DNA of 64,000 nt, from positions 428,717,101 through 428,781,100 of the forward strand of contig OY728130.1 of assembly GCA_963277665.1 (NCBI GenBank), in the 5' to 3' direction. Numbering within the stretch: position 1 is the stretch's first letter; each line of letters starts with the position of its first letter. The position numbers were made by a program, and so were the translations under genes. The notes beneath the pieces were generated by a model. It was not told the origin of the DNA. It searched no databases and worked only from the letters and a program-made list of their open reading frames with translations. This DNA is from Viscum album (taxonomy: Eukaryota; Streptophyta; Magnoliopsida; Santalales; Viscaceae). Below, piece after piece: positions 47,378 to 60,699 of this stretch.

Positions 47378-50300
47378 TAAATAAGATCTATTATTGTAAG
47401 ATATAAAACCACACAAACTTCTAAAGAGGAATCTTCTTATAAAATACCCCTAGTTAGTAGAAATAACAAGTTGAAATCATTCAATGATCAATCTCAACCA
47501 GTATCTAAGTAGAAGGTACCATCCAATTTAAAGAATTCTCCTAATAGTAATTTTGGTTTTATATGCAATACAGGTTCAAAATCAAAACTTAACAAAAATT
47601 GGATGAAGAAGGGAAATGAAGTGCTTACCACTACATAATTGGTAAAGAATAATAAGTTTAAGTTAAACTATTCCCCAAGAGAATCATATTTAAAAAATGA
47701 TACAAAATCAAAATAGTAAGAATGCCAATATTTCAAAACTAACATTCGAAAGAAAATATCATGATTTTTTGTCTATGGTTGGTGTTGTGAAAGATTTAGG
47801 AATAAATCATATGATTTTTGGTATAATATTATAGTATCTAAAAATCAAAAGATGCCTACATCATGGGGGATAAAAGTAGTGAAAAAAATACCACAAAAAA
47901 ATCTTTATATTATAAATAGATTTGAATGTTTAAAGAACCTATGTGGTATTTATAATAGAAATTTCCATAATGAAGAGGCATAAAAGTATAAATCATTCAA
48001 CCATTCCACTAAAATTATTTATATGAAATCTAGGCCCTAAAAAGATTACTCAAACCAACCTAAAACATTTTTTACTAGATATTTAGGGAAGTCTAATAAA
48101 GGTTCAACAGAAATAGGAGTAACTGAGTTACCAACTGCTAATGTAGTGAGTTTGGAACCTATCATGACAAGTGAGAAATTGGTTAGTAGAAAGCCAAAAT
48201 GTGGAGAACAAAATGAGGAAATATGAAATAGGAAAGAAGATAAAGGGGAGGCTTTAGAGATTATCCTTCATTATAACAAAGAGATGCTTGAAAAATTTGT
48301 TTGGGTCAACACCTCAAAAGAGGAGGTTGGAAGAATTTATGAAAGATGATTGCAAGTTGATACTAATGAAGAGAAAAAGGATTCAATAAAAAAACAAGAC
48401 TGAATGCTAGCGTGGGGCTTCAATCAACGTAAAATCAACATAGATGAATTTATACAGATAATGGATATAATGAATAATCACTTTGAAGATATTATCAGTC
48501 AGGATCCAAACATTCAGGTTAGTACACTTAATTGGGGGTTATATATAATATCTAATTCAAATGATCTCAGTCTTGTTATTAATCAATTTGTGAGATCTTT
48601 TAGTATGCAGTGGTTTCCTGTTTTGTTGATTGAGGTTTACCAGTTTTCTTGAAGTGGATTCTTAATAAAAAAAATATTTGGTGGTGTAAGTATACCTTGG
48701 GTGGGAATCAAAATAAGAATGATACTCATAAAAAACCCAAGAAGTTCAAAAGGAGTGCTAGACCAAATATAAGTAGCTGCATATATTATGGAAGAATAGG
48801 TCACAACAAGGATAACTATATGAATGGAATAGATATCACAATGAATGGAATAAATCTTAATAAAAAAAAGAGGAAGACCATTACAAGAAAAAAATGAAGG
48901 ACTGAAGTGGTAAAGGGCACAAATTAGAATAAATATGGGTCTACCAAATATGTTATACATATTATAAATGATATAATGGTAATTTTCATAGATGATGTGT
49001 AAAGATAAATGAAAACAAAAGATGATCATGTGAAAATTGATTCCAATATAAAATAGAATAATCCAAAGAAAGAAATTAAATTTCACGAATGGTTTTCAAC
49101 AAATGATAACCAAATAGTCTTAGAAGTACTTTATATGAAGTGAAAAAGAGATGGACATATCTCTAATGATTTTTTATTCATAACACCAACTTAAGAAGTG
49201 ATGTAAAAGGAGAATAAAAAAGAACTAAATAATAAATGATTCTTTTTTTCCATTATTAATAAGAAAAGTACACACAATTTTTTTACTAATGTAGGTAGAT
49301 ATTTTATGCTGCACAAAACTACCAAGAAATTCATAAAAGTATACATAAATACTTTACCCAATTATAGAGAATAAAATAATGGAGTTTCATAGTTGAGAAA
49401 AAATTATTTTCCCTATTTATTCCACTAAAAATCATATTAGATCTAACTTATTTCCATATACTTTGTGTTTGTTCATTATTTTTTGGTAATTTAAGGTGAT
49501 GAACATACTCAGGGGGAGAAATGAGTTAAAGAAATTATATTTATATATCCAGAAGATGGAATATTCATTCCAAGATTTATGAAATTCACTATCCTAGTAT
49601 GATATATCTACTATTAAGTTGATAATTATTGGTTAAAAAAGTTCAAAGATTGACCTTGTTGAAGAAGATCAAGCTATCATAGCTGATCAAAAATTATGAA
49701 GTCACCATCATGGATGAGATCACAATGATTGGTATTAACATTAATTGGAATTCAAAAGAACAACTGAGGAGAATATCCATCTTGATGAATTGAAATTTTA
49801 GATCACCCATTGAGGGGATGAGGTTATCTAAAGAAGTTACTAGAGAATTATACTTCACTAAAAGCTGTTATATCTAAAATTTACTTGTTCAAAAACCCAC
49901 TGATGAGGTATGTTTTCACAATATCTTATCCTTAATAAAAAATGTAATAAAGTATTATCTTATGAGGGAATAATTAAATAAATAAATTAAATGAACCAAA
50001 TAATCTTGATGAAGTTCTAGGATTTATTTTATGAACATTACCTACCTATTATAATTGATTTTTTTAATCTGTGTTTTGAGTTGAGTGTAGGAATTTTAGG
50101 TTGAATGTATCTTAAGAATTTTTTTTACAAGTAGTATCAGATAATTTCACTTGCATTGTATCAATTGGTATTATATAATTACTTTCATAAAAAAAATAGT
50201 TGAAAATTATTTGATAAAGGATAAATTTTATGCTATACCAATTAGTATCATATTCATAATTGATAATGGACAACATTAATGTCTAAATTAGAAAATATTA

Positions 50301-50490
50301 TTTTCTAAACTAGGTTAGACCAAGTAAACATATATTTGAATAATTGATAGAAAATTTCTTAAGAAATAAATGATAATATCCTCTCTCAAGTACTTTTTAT
50401 TTTTCATCAATAAGGGAGAGAGAAGAAAATGATAAAAGAGAGATAAAGAGAACATATTTACATCACATTTTATACATTGGTATAGAAAAC
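47378..50490 (+). pseudogene. Remainder of Sirevirus-like gag with multiple decayed zinc knuckles
   Basis: Resumes the gag region broken at 36819. Knuckle-like sequences in plus-strand translation: FVYGWCCERFRNKSYDFW (about 47766-47822); CIYYGRIGHNKDNYM (48778-48822), where two Cys have become Tyr by G-to-A; and MKxKRDGHISNDF (about 49136-49174). Between them are lysine-rich stretches such as NKKNIWWCKYTLGGNQNKND, and an ORF of unknown content at 48404-48652. No protease, integrase or RT motif was found up to the right LTR, so the element may never have carried pol, or pol is deleted. The minus-strand ORF 48637-49086 is a shadow. Confidence 0.45.
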
Positions 50491-50494
50491 AAAT

Positions 50495-50505
50495 ACAAAG
50501 GGGAA
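50495..50505 (+). other. Polypurine tract of the Sirevirus-like element
   Basis: ACAAAGGGGAA lies a few bases before the right LTR start, like the AAAGGGGGAGA tract of Sireviruses. Confidence 0.55.
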
Positions 50506-50508
50506 TAT

Positions 50509-53318
50509 TGATGATCCTACTTTGTGTTTGTGTTTTATTTGTTTTCAATGTGTTATTAAGTGATGAATGACATTATTTCAATATGAGTGTAGTAAATAAG
50601 AATATATTGGAAGTTCATTGGTGTTCCCAAACATGTTTAGTTGAAGTTTTGAAAAATTTCAATCTACAAGAAGTCCAAATATCTTATATTGTATTTTATA
50701 TGAAGTGAATATGTGTATGAGAATTGATGAACTAGTATATATATTTAAAGAACACATGATAGTGGGTATCACATTTTCTAAACTAATTAAGATGATTGAA
50801 TACCATGAAAATATTTATTTTCATGAATAAATTTAAAGGCCATGAAAAAAAGAGAAACTACATTTATATTTTTCAGGATGAATTATTTTTTAGAAGGCAT
50901 TAAATATAGATTGAAAATTTTCATAAATAGTAATTACTAAGTATTAGTTTTGGGTGCTTACAAAAATGTTGGATAGTCATAGCCAACAAGGATATACTAG
51001 ATCAATCCCACCCATGTAGGAGAGGCATCTATGCTAGCTAGACATGAAATCAGGAGGTTGTGGGCATACATAACACCCATAAGGAGTGCATGGAGGAATC
51101 CTAGAATAGTGTGTGTATAGTGCTCATAGGGGTGTGTGTGGCATGCATAGAGGTGACCATGGGAATGTGTAAGGGTGTGGAAATACCTATGTGGTCATGT
51201 TTAAAGTGTTCTGGGTGATGACCCCAGTTCCAACTCAAGGGGTGGATGAAATACAATAATTATTAAGTGGAGGTAGATATAATGAAAGATTGATGGGGTC
51301 ACACTTGCTGCATGACACTATTAATTTTTCTTAAATGATACAAATAAACCATGGATAGGTTGATCAGGTTTATATCTCCCACCCAATGGATCCCATATGT
51401 TTTCTTCAACCATCAGTTACTCTTACACCCGACCTACCCATACACATATGAGATTTTCCCTTATATGAGAAGACTCATGATAGTTACTATCAATCATCTC
51501 GGACATATGAACTAAGCTCTATAGTGTTTATCTCTCATCATATTGAGACATTGAGAACCATAATAATCACCATTCATGCATTATTTGATTCTTTTGTAAC
51601 TATTTATTCAAATCATGCACTAATGTACAAGTGTGAGTGAAAGTTATAAAAGTATATTTGATTAAATGATAGATATTCATGAATGATGCATGTGATATTC
51701 TCACATGAATGTGGGTCATATTTCACAAAATAAGCATCTATCTATGAGAATCCACCCTAATTTTTAGCAACTGATGATTCCAAATAAAAATAAGGGAACC
51801 CCCATTCAAAAATTTTAATATATTGAAATATTTGGTGATTTTAAAATCATGAGTGACTCATAGCTAATATCAGGTGTGACATGAAAATTAGGATTTAAGT
51901 TGGTGAATACAAGAGGCAAAGGCAAAGAACCTCTCTTATAAAGTGAGATCACCTAAGACCAAGATCGGTTTCTGATTCTATAAGTGATCTTATTTTTCCA
52001 TCATGAAAAATAGAGAAACCATGAGCCACTTATCTTCACAAAGGATAAGTACCATGCTCTCATTAGAGTGAAGAGGTGTCGTAAGAAACTCATCTATGTT
52101 AAGAAGAGTCTCCACACACTTATTTTGGGAAAATAATGAGCTGCACAACATCGACTATTCCAATAACACATGAGGGTTACCCAAAGAAGAAAAAGACATC
52201 TCAGTGTATTTACACTATCTAGAAAATATTACATCAATGTTTAATGAATACCTATAGGGTAGTGTAAATCCATTAATATTACATGTAATATGTTACATGA
52301 AGATGATCTAAGTCATGTGTTACAACACTTACATGAAGGATAAATCAGGGAATTAAAAAGTTTATTCATTTAGCATAACAGAACCATGCATCCATATAGT
52401 AACATAGTAAAAATATCTTGAGATAACTAGTCCATTTGTTTAAAAAAACCAAAGCATATAAGGAAACCTAAAGTCAAATAGTGAATAAATTCATTAGACA
52501 AGACAAAAAGAGAACATAAAATAATAAGGATAATAAAATTTTATGTGACATGGTTTAACTGATTGATTAATCCATGAAAAGTAGTACCCTTTCATTAGAA
52601 CACTATTGGGAAGAGTTTGAGAATACAAAACTAAAATTTTATACCTCATATTGTTCGTTGATGATCAGAAAAATGAAGAAGAGTTGGAGACTGAGATTAT
52701 ATTTTTTGATTATTATTTGGGATAAAGACATTCGAGAATACCAGTATGAAATATCTTGATATCTTTGTGACTAAAGAAGAAGTAGATGTGTCTAGACTTA
52801 TATATTATTTAGAAAACCCATCAATTTCTGTATTCAAGAAAGCAATTTTATAGATACATTTAGAGGAAGTCGATGAACGTAATTAGTGTCTATAAAATAA
52901 TACTTGTTCCATATTTCAAAATCAATTCAGGTAGAGCAGGTAGAAATCCTGATTGTTTCTTACAATGAATAGCTTTCACTTTATCTAGTCGGTGCTAGGA
53001 GAAAAGGTTAAATGTCATATCCTTGACTATGATTTTCTTGATAATAAAATGAAAGTTGTGTGTGAATGGGATGATAAAAACTTTACACTAGGGATGTATT
53101 CATCCAAATTGGAGATGAACCTTTCTAGAAAATCTTAGTATTCTTGTTTCTTTATTATTTTATATGAATAGTAATTAACCACATGTGAATATGGTAAGAG
53201 AATCATTCACTGAATTAGTGATAGAGGTATTAAAAGGGATAAAAGTTTTAAAGTGGTAAAATTTATCCCACACTGATTCACCCTCTCTTAGCTTGGTCAT
53301 CCCAAAGTGATCCTAATA
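50509..53318 (+). repeat. Right LTR of the Sirevirus-like element
   Basis: Direct repeat of 33000-35784. Ends GATCCTAATA and is followed by GTACA. Confidence 0.85.
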
Positions 53319-55473
53319 GTACACTTAACATGGGAATTAAAATCTGTACATTCCACATATAGTAAGGATGGACATGAGTCATATACACTGAGATACTTAC
53401 TTGGATTTACACATGCAACTACACTCCATGTATTACATGATATGTCATGGATACTATATAACATGTAAGTACAGAGTACATGATAAGGATTATATAAGAT
53501 GTAGAGTAGTTAAAATGAGTAAACAACATGTTTCCTCATAGTACACATTATATACTTTATATTATTTTTTTAAAAAATATTAATTTTTATTTTTTATTAT
53601 AAATATAAAGTATGGGAATATAATTTATCTCCAGGGTATCTTGGATTAATAATTAATATAAATAAATAAATAAATAAATAGATCATTACTTATATTTATC
53701 TTAATTAAAAGTGGAATTTGAAATATATGGTAGTTTGTATGAATGTAATGTCATTACATGTATGAAAATGATCATGAGCTTGAATAAATAATGTATATGT
53801 TGGGTTTCTATTTTTTTATTTTATTGTTTGAATTTTATATGTGATAAGGTTTTATTAAATTTAATATGATGGAATGTATTTCATCCCTCCCAAATTTAAT
53901 ATGTAATACTTGTATGTGAAAGGTTCATTTTATGTATCCCATACCCCTGGTTCCCCTAACTTGCATGTGAGTTAAGAAAATGTAATGGATTGAGATATAT
54001 GGAGAGGAGGTTGTTCAAAACCCAAGTCGAGGTAAGAAAACACATAACATATAATTTTTAATGGTGGAATGATGTAAAAATATCTAATCCAAGCTCAAGG
54101 AGTTTTTTCCATATCATTATAGGAAGATTTATTATCCCCTTGATAAATAAGCCATTAGAAATATCATGATATAGTCACATTAATTATTTTATTTTTTCAT
54201 AGTGCATGGTTATTTTTTATTTATGTGGGTGAATGTTTATATGATGATTAATAAATATGAAATAAATTATATAAGATAACAAGAATTCAAGATAAATTAA
54301 AATTAATTGATTTAGTTAAAATTATTTTATCATGAAATATTTAATTAATTATATAAAATATATATAATCATAACAAGAAATGTAAAGGATAAAATAAATA
54401 AATTTATGCATAATAAAAAACCCCTTAAAGAAATATTAAGATAGTAAAGCCTTTAATTACATGAGTTATTAATGGAACTACAATTCAAAGTGATTATTTG
54501 GCAGAAGTTTGTGCTCCTTCAATTGTTAAGATATTATTAACTAAATTTTTGGGTTTACTTAACTAAATTAGCATTAAGTATTTTTAGCTAATGTAGGTAT
54601 TAGTGAAACTGAGAATCAATTGTTGAGAAAATTAGAGTAATTGTTTTTGGATTTGGGATTATACTCAATTGACCATAGAGTAATGAGTTAGCAGTTGGCA
54701 AGATCTCCAACCTAAATAGCATTGAATAAATTTTTGGCCAATGTATGGATTATGAAAAGGTAAGTATGAATTCTTACCACTAGAATGGTTATATAAAATA
54801 GATTTTTGAGTCCAATGGTGATGGATATTGATTCTTGATAAAATAGTTGGAGACTAATAAGATAATTAAATTATTTCATCTCACACATTTTGAGAATCCT
54901 GAAAAAATACTTATTTTTTATAGAAAAATGGAATGTTTTCCAAACTTAATGTCCCTAAAATATAAACTAAGGAAAAAAATCACCTAAATAGAAGTAAATT
55001 CTAGGAGCAGTATAGTATCTTGGGTATTGTACAATACCAAGAATAAAATCTCTATGTGTTAGAGTCCCCAGTTTTTGATTTTCCTACTAAGGAGGTGAGT
55101 GAATAAGATCTCTCTATCCATGTAAAATTGTTTTATGATGCCCAAGATGTTTAATTTTTGATGTTAAAGTCCACGTTTGATGTAATTTGGGAGTTGAATG
55201 AAAACATGTATATATATACGATTCTCAAACATCAATGTGATATTTATCAAGACACTGATAATCATGATAATTTTGAGATCTCTATAGCACTCTTTATATG
55301 AAATTGTGTAGATGGTTTATCAATTGTTTAGGAAACCAACCTTCTTTGAGGTATGTACCGCTTTTAAATTTCAATTAAATACTTTTTATAACCCTTTTTA
55401 AGAATGTTTTTAGAGGTGTTAAGTGTGTTAAGAGGGAAATGAGGGATTGAGATAGAGAATTGAGATTGTTATA
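53319..55473. other. No gene recognised
   Basis: AT-rich flank between two retroelements, with an (AAAT)n microsatellite at 53660-53680. No domain was seen in six frames. Confidence 0.5.
53660..53680. repeat. (AAAT)n microsatellite
   Basis: Five AAAT units directly visible. Confidence 0.85.
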
Positions 55474-57393
55474 TGCTACAACAATCCCATAAATTAGCCA
55501 ATGGGATAACTAGAAGCCCCAAAATGTTCCTAGGATCACTGGATAACCTCTGAGCCTAGGAAAGCCGACCCATGGAAGGCATAAACTATCTGGTAGGGTG
55601 ATGTTCAGTTTTTAAAGGTGGGATTTTTTCATTTTACACTACTTTTCTCTTTATACCACAAACCCAATTTTGGACCTCATTTAGGCAACATAACTCCTTT
55701 TCAATCCTCCCTCTACCTCCTCCTCTACCTTGGTGGAACTCCTTAAATCTATAGTAATTTCTACTTCTATTTAGTTTGATAAAGATGTTGAGGTAATTCT
55801 ATTACTATAATCCCATTTCTTATTATTTTCAATCATATTCAAGTGGGTTCCCACCATATTTATCTAATATTCCTCATTTTCATGGATTTTGACCAAATGT
55901 TTTATTCCCCATATTCTATACTAAACCAAAGGCTCATATCAGATAAGTGTAATAATTTATACCAAAATTAAGAGGTCCCTATGTTTCTCCCACAGTCACA
56001 CCTACTTTTCGTTTATGGTTCCATTGAGCATCTTGTTGAAATTCCATGTGAAACCTCATATTTTTATTTTATGTTTAAAACATGATATTACTATGATACT
56101 TACTCCCCTAAATTGATAAATTATAATGATATGATGATTCCATAGGAATTCCTTAATTAAATTATTGTCCTTATTCTATTTTTTTAGAAAATGAAAATTA
56201 GGTTGGTTGTATTATAATTGGGAGTGGTATTTGGAAATGGCCTATGATGAAAAGTGTTTGGACATGATTTAATTTTGTATATTGGGTAATAATGAAACAA
56301 GACTTAGTTTGAGATGATTTTTTATAATGTGATAAATTATGAAATGTAATTGATAATGAATGTATTGAACTATAAAAATACACATCCTTTTGTGGTACAT
56401 GGTAACTATTAAAACACCCATTAATGAGTGATATATGATAAATATGAAAACATCCATTATTGAGTGGTCTATAATGAATATGAAAACAGAAATTATTAGT
56501 GGTACACGAAAATTATGAAAACAACTGTTCATTAGAGGTACTTTATAATTATGAAAACAACCATTCATGGGTGGTCCGTGATAACTATGAAAATGACCAT
56601 TATTGGGTGGTATGTGATAACTAAATGAAACTACCTTATGGGTGGTTATGATATACCTTATATACCTAGGTTGTAACAATAATTATGATGTACTCAGAGA
56701 CACTCGACACTAGTTGAAGTAGGTAGGTCTGATATCAGGTGTCATTATGGAACCCAAGTCAAGAGTTCATTATTATTTATTTTATTAGTATTTTAAATTA
56801 TTTAATTACAACAAAATTTTATGAAATTTTCTTTAGAAAAGATTTATTTATCAATGCCATTGGTGGTGAACTACTGAGATATACTGACAACTTTCTTGGG
56901 CCACTGATTGGTACCTCAAAAGACTTTATGATTTTATGTTATAATAAGGGAAATAACCCTACGATAGATATTTGATTTCTCAATTAGGTCGGAGTTAGAA
57001 GACATGAGTTGGGATAGTTCTCAAACTACTTTTTGAGAGTCCTGTATTTTTGGGTAATTTTTCTTTTGTATGCCTTGGTACCTATTGATTTTTTGGGAAT
57101 TTATATATTGTATTGAATTATATTTTGTATCATCATGTTTATATATTGATTATGATTTGGTTTTAGGAATTTTCTTGGATGTTTTTCTATGATTTTATTT
57201 AATGTTTCATATGATATTTCCTTTACTTAAATTATGTTCCCACTATGAGAATATGGTATAGTCTCTCTATGGTATTTTTATTAACCCCCACTTCTATTCA
57301 ACAACCTCAAGATTTCGAGGATAAGAGAATGAGGTTACGTGGTGGCACCAATCTAGGGAACTAATTTAGTAGGTTATTATCTAGGATGTTAAA
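55474..57393 (+). repeat. 5' LTR of the second gypsy element
   Basis: The right edge, GGATGTTAAA just before the PBS, is firm. The left edge is uncertain: TGCTACAACAATCCC at 55474 resembles the TGTAACATCCC start of the related LTR. Only one copy is in the window. Confidence 0.55.
56394..56655 (+). repeat. 36-bp minisatellite, about 7 copies, in the LTR
   Basis: Units of GGTAYRTGATAACTATGAAA-like text followed by ACAACCATTCATGGGT-like text start near 56395, 56430, 56466, 56500, 56537, 56573 and 56609. Because 36 is a multiple of three, the minus strand shows a repetitive 12-residue peptide (ORF 56269-56679) that is not a real protein. Confidence 0.88.
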
Positions 57394-57395
57394 AG

Positions 57396-57407
57396 TGGTA
57401 TCATAAG
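57396..57407 (+). other. Primer binding site of the second gypsy element
   Basis: TGGTATCATAAG matches the Met-tRNA-type PBS TGGTATCAGAGC for the first eight bases and directly follows the LTR end. Confidence 0.8.
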
Positions 57408-57722
57408 TGACTTTTATTTCACTATTTGGGAATGGCACACAAGATAATAATATATTGTTGGGGCTTGTTAATAATCTTGTTACTAGGATAATATAACCCA
57501 TTTATGGAGGAAAACCAAAGTTTCCTAGGGTGAGACTTGTTTTTCATAGAAATTATTGGTATAATTGTATTTTATTTTCTTCTTCAGTGGCACACATGGT
57601 GTTGATTACGATTTATTCTATTTTTATGTTTTTCCTATAAAATAACAAGGAGGATGAATTCATGTATCTTGTTAGGCATATAATATTTACCTATCATCTA
57701 TATTTTATCTGTGATCAATTGC

Positions 57723-57762
57723 TATATATATATACATACATACATACAAACATATATATACA
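57723..57762. repeat. TATA/TACA microsatellite
   Basis: TATATATATATA, then CATACATACATACA, then CATATATATACA in the element leader. Confidence 0.85.
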
Positions 57763-58238
57763 CTAACATATGGATACACGAGGGGTCGGTCAAAGTTACA
57801 GTAGTGATTTATATATAATTTTTCTATATAATTCTATACTAGAATCTTAATTAAACAACTACTTAAGTAACTCTTTTTGAAACACTATACAAAAATGAAC
57901 TATTAAATGATTGTTTTAGTTAAACAAGGTGACTATAGACAATCTATATGGTATTTTCCATCACAGTTTTTGAATAAAAACATATTTAACTAAACTTTTG
58001 AAACTTAAGGCCTTTAAATGCATTAAAATTAAGGAAACATAAACCTTATGAAATACGACACCCTGAAAAATAATGGTAAGACTAAATTTTTGAGTTCTAA
58101 TGAAAGTGATCATATGTGATATTGAGTAGTAGACATGACTCAAGAGAGTTATTTGTTTTAAGTTTATCTTACTTTAATTAAGCTTTGATAGTTTCTATGT
58201 TATGTTTTTAGTGATGTCTGTGTTTGTTTTATAGTGAT

Positions 58239-59440
58239 ATTCTACCTCATAGATCCATGATCCCACACTAGGAGGGTGAGGGTGAGTATTCCCCACTAAA
58301 GGGTTAACTGAAGTCTACTTCTATGCAAGTCTTATCTATAGATGATCTTATTTAGGAATATTTTGCATGAGGTTCAATAAATGGAGAAGGGGACTCCTCA
58401 AGGTACACCTTCCATGTCTGATCTTACTAATTTGTTTTATCGACAACACCCATCATTGCTCATAAGATAGGGTGGTCCATAGGTGGATGATATATGGAGA
58501 TAATTTATTCATATTATTCTTAAACATTTATATTCCACTTAGGATAATAGTAAGAATTTCATTGTCTATATCTTTTAAGGAAAAAATCTAAATTGGTGGG
58601 ATATTTTTTCTAAGGTGGTCAACATATTGGGTTGACTTGGATAAACTTATAGAATTTATCATTAAGTTATTTCTTCCCCAAGACCTTGTGGTTGGATTAT
58701 ACTATGGAGTTTATATAGTTTGTCTTGGGAGAAATGTCAATTATTGGGTATGAATATCATTTTATAAAGCTTCAAAATTTTTATCTAACCTTGGATGGTA
58801 ATGAGACTACCTAGGAAAAATATTTTAATGATAGCCTCCATTATGAGATCATGTTATAGTAAAATGTGTTTTTTATAATTTTTTTTTGGATATTTTAAAC
58901 CAATCCCCAATCATTAATATGAACATAAAATAAGGCCATAGTATTTGGTTGTTTTAATTTGTGGGTGATAGTCATAGTGGTTCATCTGACAGCTTAAAGC
59001 ATTAGGCTAATGACTCATGCCAGAGGAGTGGAGTGAGACGAGGAAGATAAATATCACTTATCTACCTCCATGAGGGAGTAGTGAAGTTTTTTTATCAGTG
59101 TGAGGGTTTTGGACATAATAATACATAGTTTACTAGACCTTATCGCAAGTTACATGAGTGTGAAAATGTGGGACCCCTTTACCATTTTCATATAGAGGGG
59201 TAGTAGGTTTTCAATAGTAGAGGATTGGGATCAACTCAATGTTCTAGTGTGGTAACTGCTATACCTTAGTAGAATGGTAGTTAGGCTTCCGTTTACCATT
59301 TAGGTCATGGTGCTGGATAGGGATCTCATGGTCTATGGTAGTAGATGTCGTATGGGAATGTGACTCGGGGAAATCATATTGGAGGATAGGGTCATGGTGC
59401 AAGTGAGTTGAATGCCATTGAGCCTACCTAAACTAGTTAG
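58239..59440 (+). pseudogene. gag of the second gypsy element, decayed
   Basis: Begins ILPHRSMIP at about 58239, corresponding to the MPPRRS start of gypsy gag with the ATG lost (ATT). A capsid-like block near 58660-58790 includes a TMEFI.FVLGEMSIIGYEYHFIKLQNF frame, matching the F..L.QG.MSV.EYE..F..L pattern. Stops are frequent; the zinc knuckle was not resolved. Confidence 0.6.
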
Positions 59441-59443
59441 GAT

Positions 59444-59930
59444 ATGGAGACATATACTACTCTAGGTATGGTTTTAGTAGATTTTACTCTATCATTTACT
59501 TTTTTTGATATAAGGTATTCATGTTATTTCCTTCTTAATCAGTTTTTTGGAGGTTTGGGTTTAGCTATGGAGTACCTTTTTGGAGTTCTATTAATTGACA
59601 CACCCTTAGGAATAGAATCAATGGGAATACACAAGTGTTTTGGATATGACTTAGTTATTGGATGTTTCTAATAAATATAGGATTTCATTGTGTTGGATAT
59701 GGGTGGTTTCGTTGTAATTATTAAGGCAGATTTACTTGTTTGTTACCAGGAATAGATCAATTATTGTTATAGAAGAGGGTCATTCACTTCTTTTAAGGGT
59801 GAAAGCTTTGAATGTTTTGGTGAGGGAGATATAAAAGTAGTTCATGATGGACCTAATCATCAATGGATGAGTGGAATCATAGACTGGGAATCTAGTCTCA
59901 TCTTGAAAGATGGAGAGACACACCAGGTAG
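59444..59930 (+). pseudogene. Protease region of the second gypsy element
   Basis: The open frame 59444-59671 reads MVLVDFTLSFTFFDIRYSCYFLLNQF, then GVLLIDTPLGIES. FFDIRYSCYF stands where FDTGASHSFI is expected: the Asp is kept, the Gly lost. IDTPLG is shared with the first gypsy element. Confidence 0.6.
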
Positions 59931-60119
59931 TTTTTACTCTTGTCTTTGAATAGCATAGGATGCGTTTGCTAAGAAATTTTCAAAACTAATGCTAGATCAT
60001 GTGATCAAATTTATTTTTTCAAAATTATTACAAGAATATGTTCTATATCTACTCATAAATATAGTATAGAACCAATATAGATTCAAGAGTTGAATTCCAA
60101 GCTAGAGGACTTGTATGAT

Positions 60120-60560
60120 ACATGATTCATCCATCCTAACATACCCCCTAGGGTGCTTCAATATTGTTTTCAAAAAAATGAGGATGAATCCTTGAGATTA
60201 AGTGTAGACTATCATAATTTTAGTCAAGTGAATGTTAGAAAACGATACTTGATCCACCATATCAATGATTTATTTGATACAATTAAGGGTTATTGAATTT
60301 TCTTGCAGATTGATTTTCTTTCTAGGTACTAGAAGTTGAGGGTGAAACCTTCTGATGTTCATCTCATGAAATGCCAGAGTAGTTATAACCTTTACGAGTA
60401 CCTTATAACTCCATTTTGGTTGATAACTTTACTAATGGTATTCCTTGATTTTATGAATATTTTCTTCCACCATTATTTAGTCCATCTCATTGTCTTGTTC
60501 ATCGAAGACATATTTGTATAATCGAGGTCAAGTGAAGAACTTGCTCTTTATTTAGTGATA
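60120..60560 (+). pseudogene. Reverse transcriptase of the second gypsy element
   Basis: FIHPNIPPRVLQYCFQKNEDESLRLSVDYHNFSQVNVRKRY, then INDLFD (60120-60290) and QIDFLSRY, followed by the open frame 60336-60521 MRVKPSDVHLMKCQSSYNLYEYLITPFW...FIEDIFV. The catalytic FIDD is FIED, a change at the first of the paired Asp. One stop and small gaps interrupt it. Confidence 0.85.
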
Positions 60561-60699
60561 TTTATGAGCACACATCAAGGAAAATATTTGTATGATAAAT
60601 TCTCTAAATTTTAGTTTTGGATCAATCAAGTTCACTTTTTTATAAATATAATATCCAAGGTTGTGTTGTTAGTATATCCCAATAAGTTGGAGTCTATGG

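Larger units (their letters stand above)
33000..53318 (+). mobile_element. Sirevirus-like Ty1/copia element, host of nested insertions
   Basis: Direct repeats at 33000-35784 and 50509-53318 begin TGATCATC or TGATGATC and end GATCCCAACA or GATCCTAATA. The flanking 5 bp are GTGTA (32995-32999) and GTACA (53319-53323), equal at 3 of 5 with both differences transitions. Internal sequence, once the nested elements are removed, is about 4.2 kb. It encodes a charged coiled-coil stretch and several decayed zinc knuckles but no recognisable protease, integrase or RT. Long LTRs, a coiled-coil gag and a GATTCACCC...GATCC LTR end resemble plant Sireviruses. This is probably a gag-only non-autonomous relative; lineage assignment is inference. 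Confidence 0.65.

Noticed and set aside
48637..49086. 149-aa minus-strand hydrophobic ORF
   Set aside because: It is antisense to the zinc-knuckle-bearing region of the Sirevirus-like element and is explained by low stop density in A-rich complement.
56269..56679. 136-aa minus-strand ORF with a 12-residue repeat
   Set aside because: It is a by-product of a 36-bp minisatellite in an LTR.
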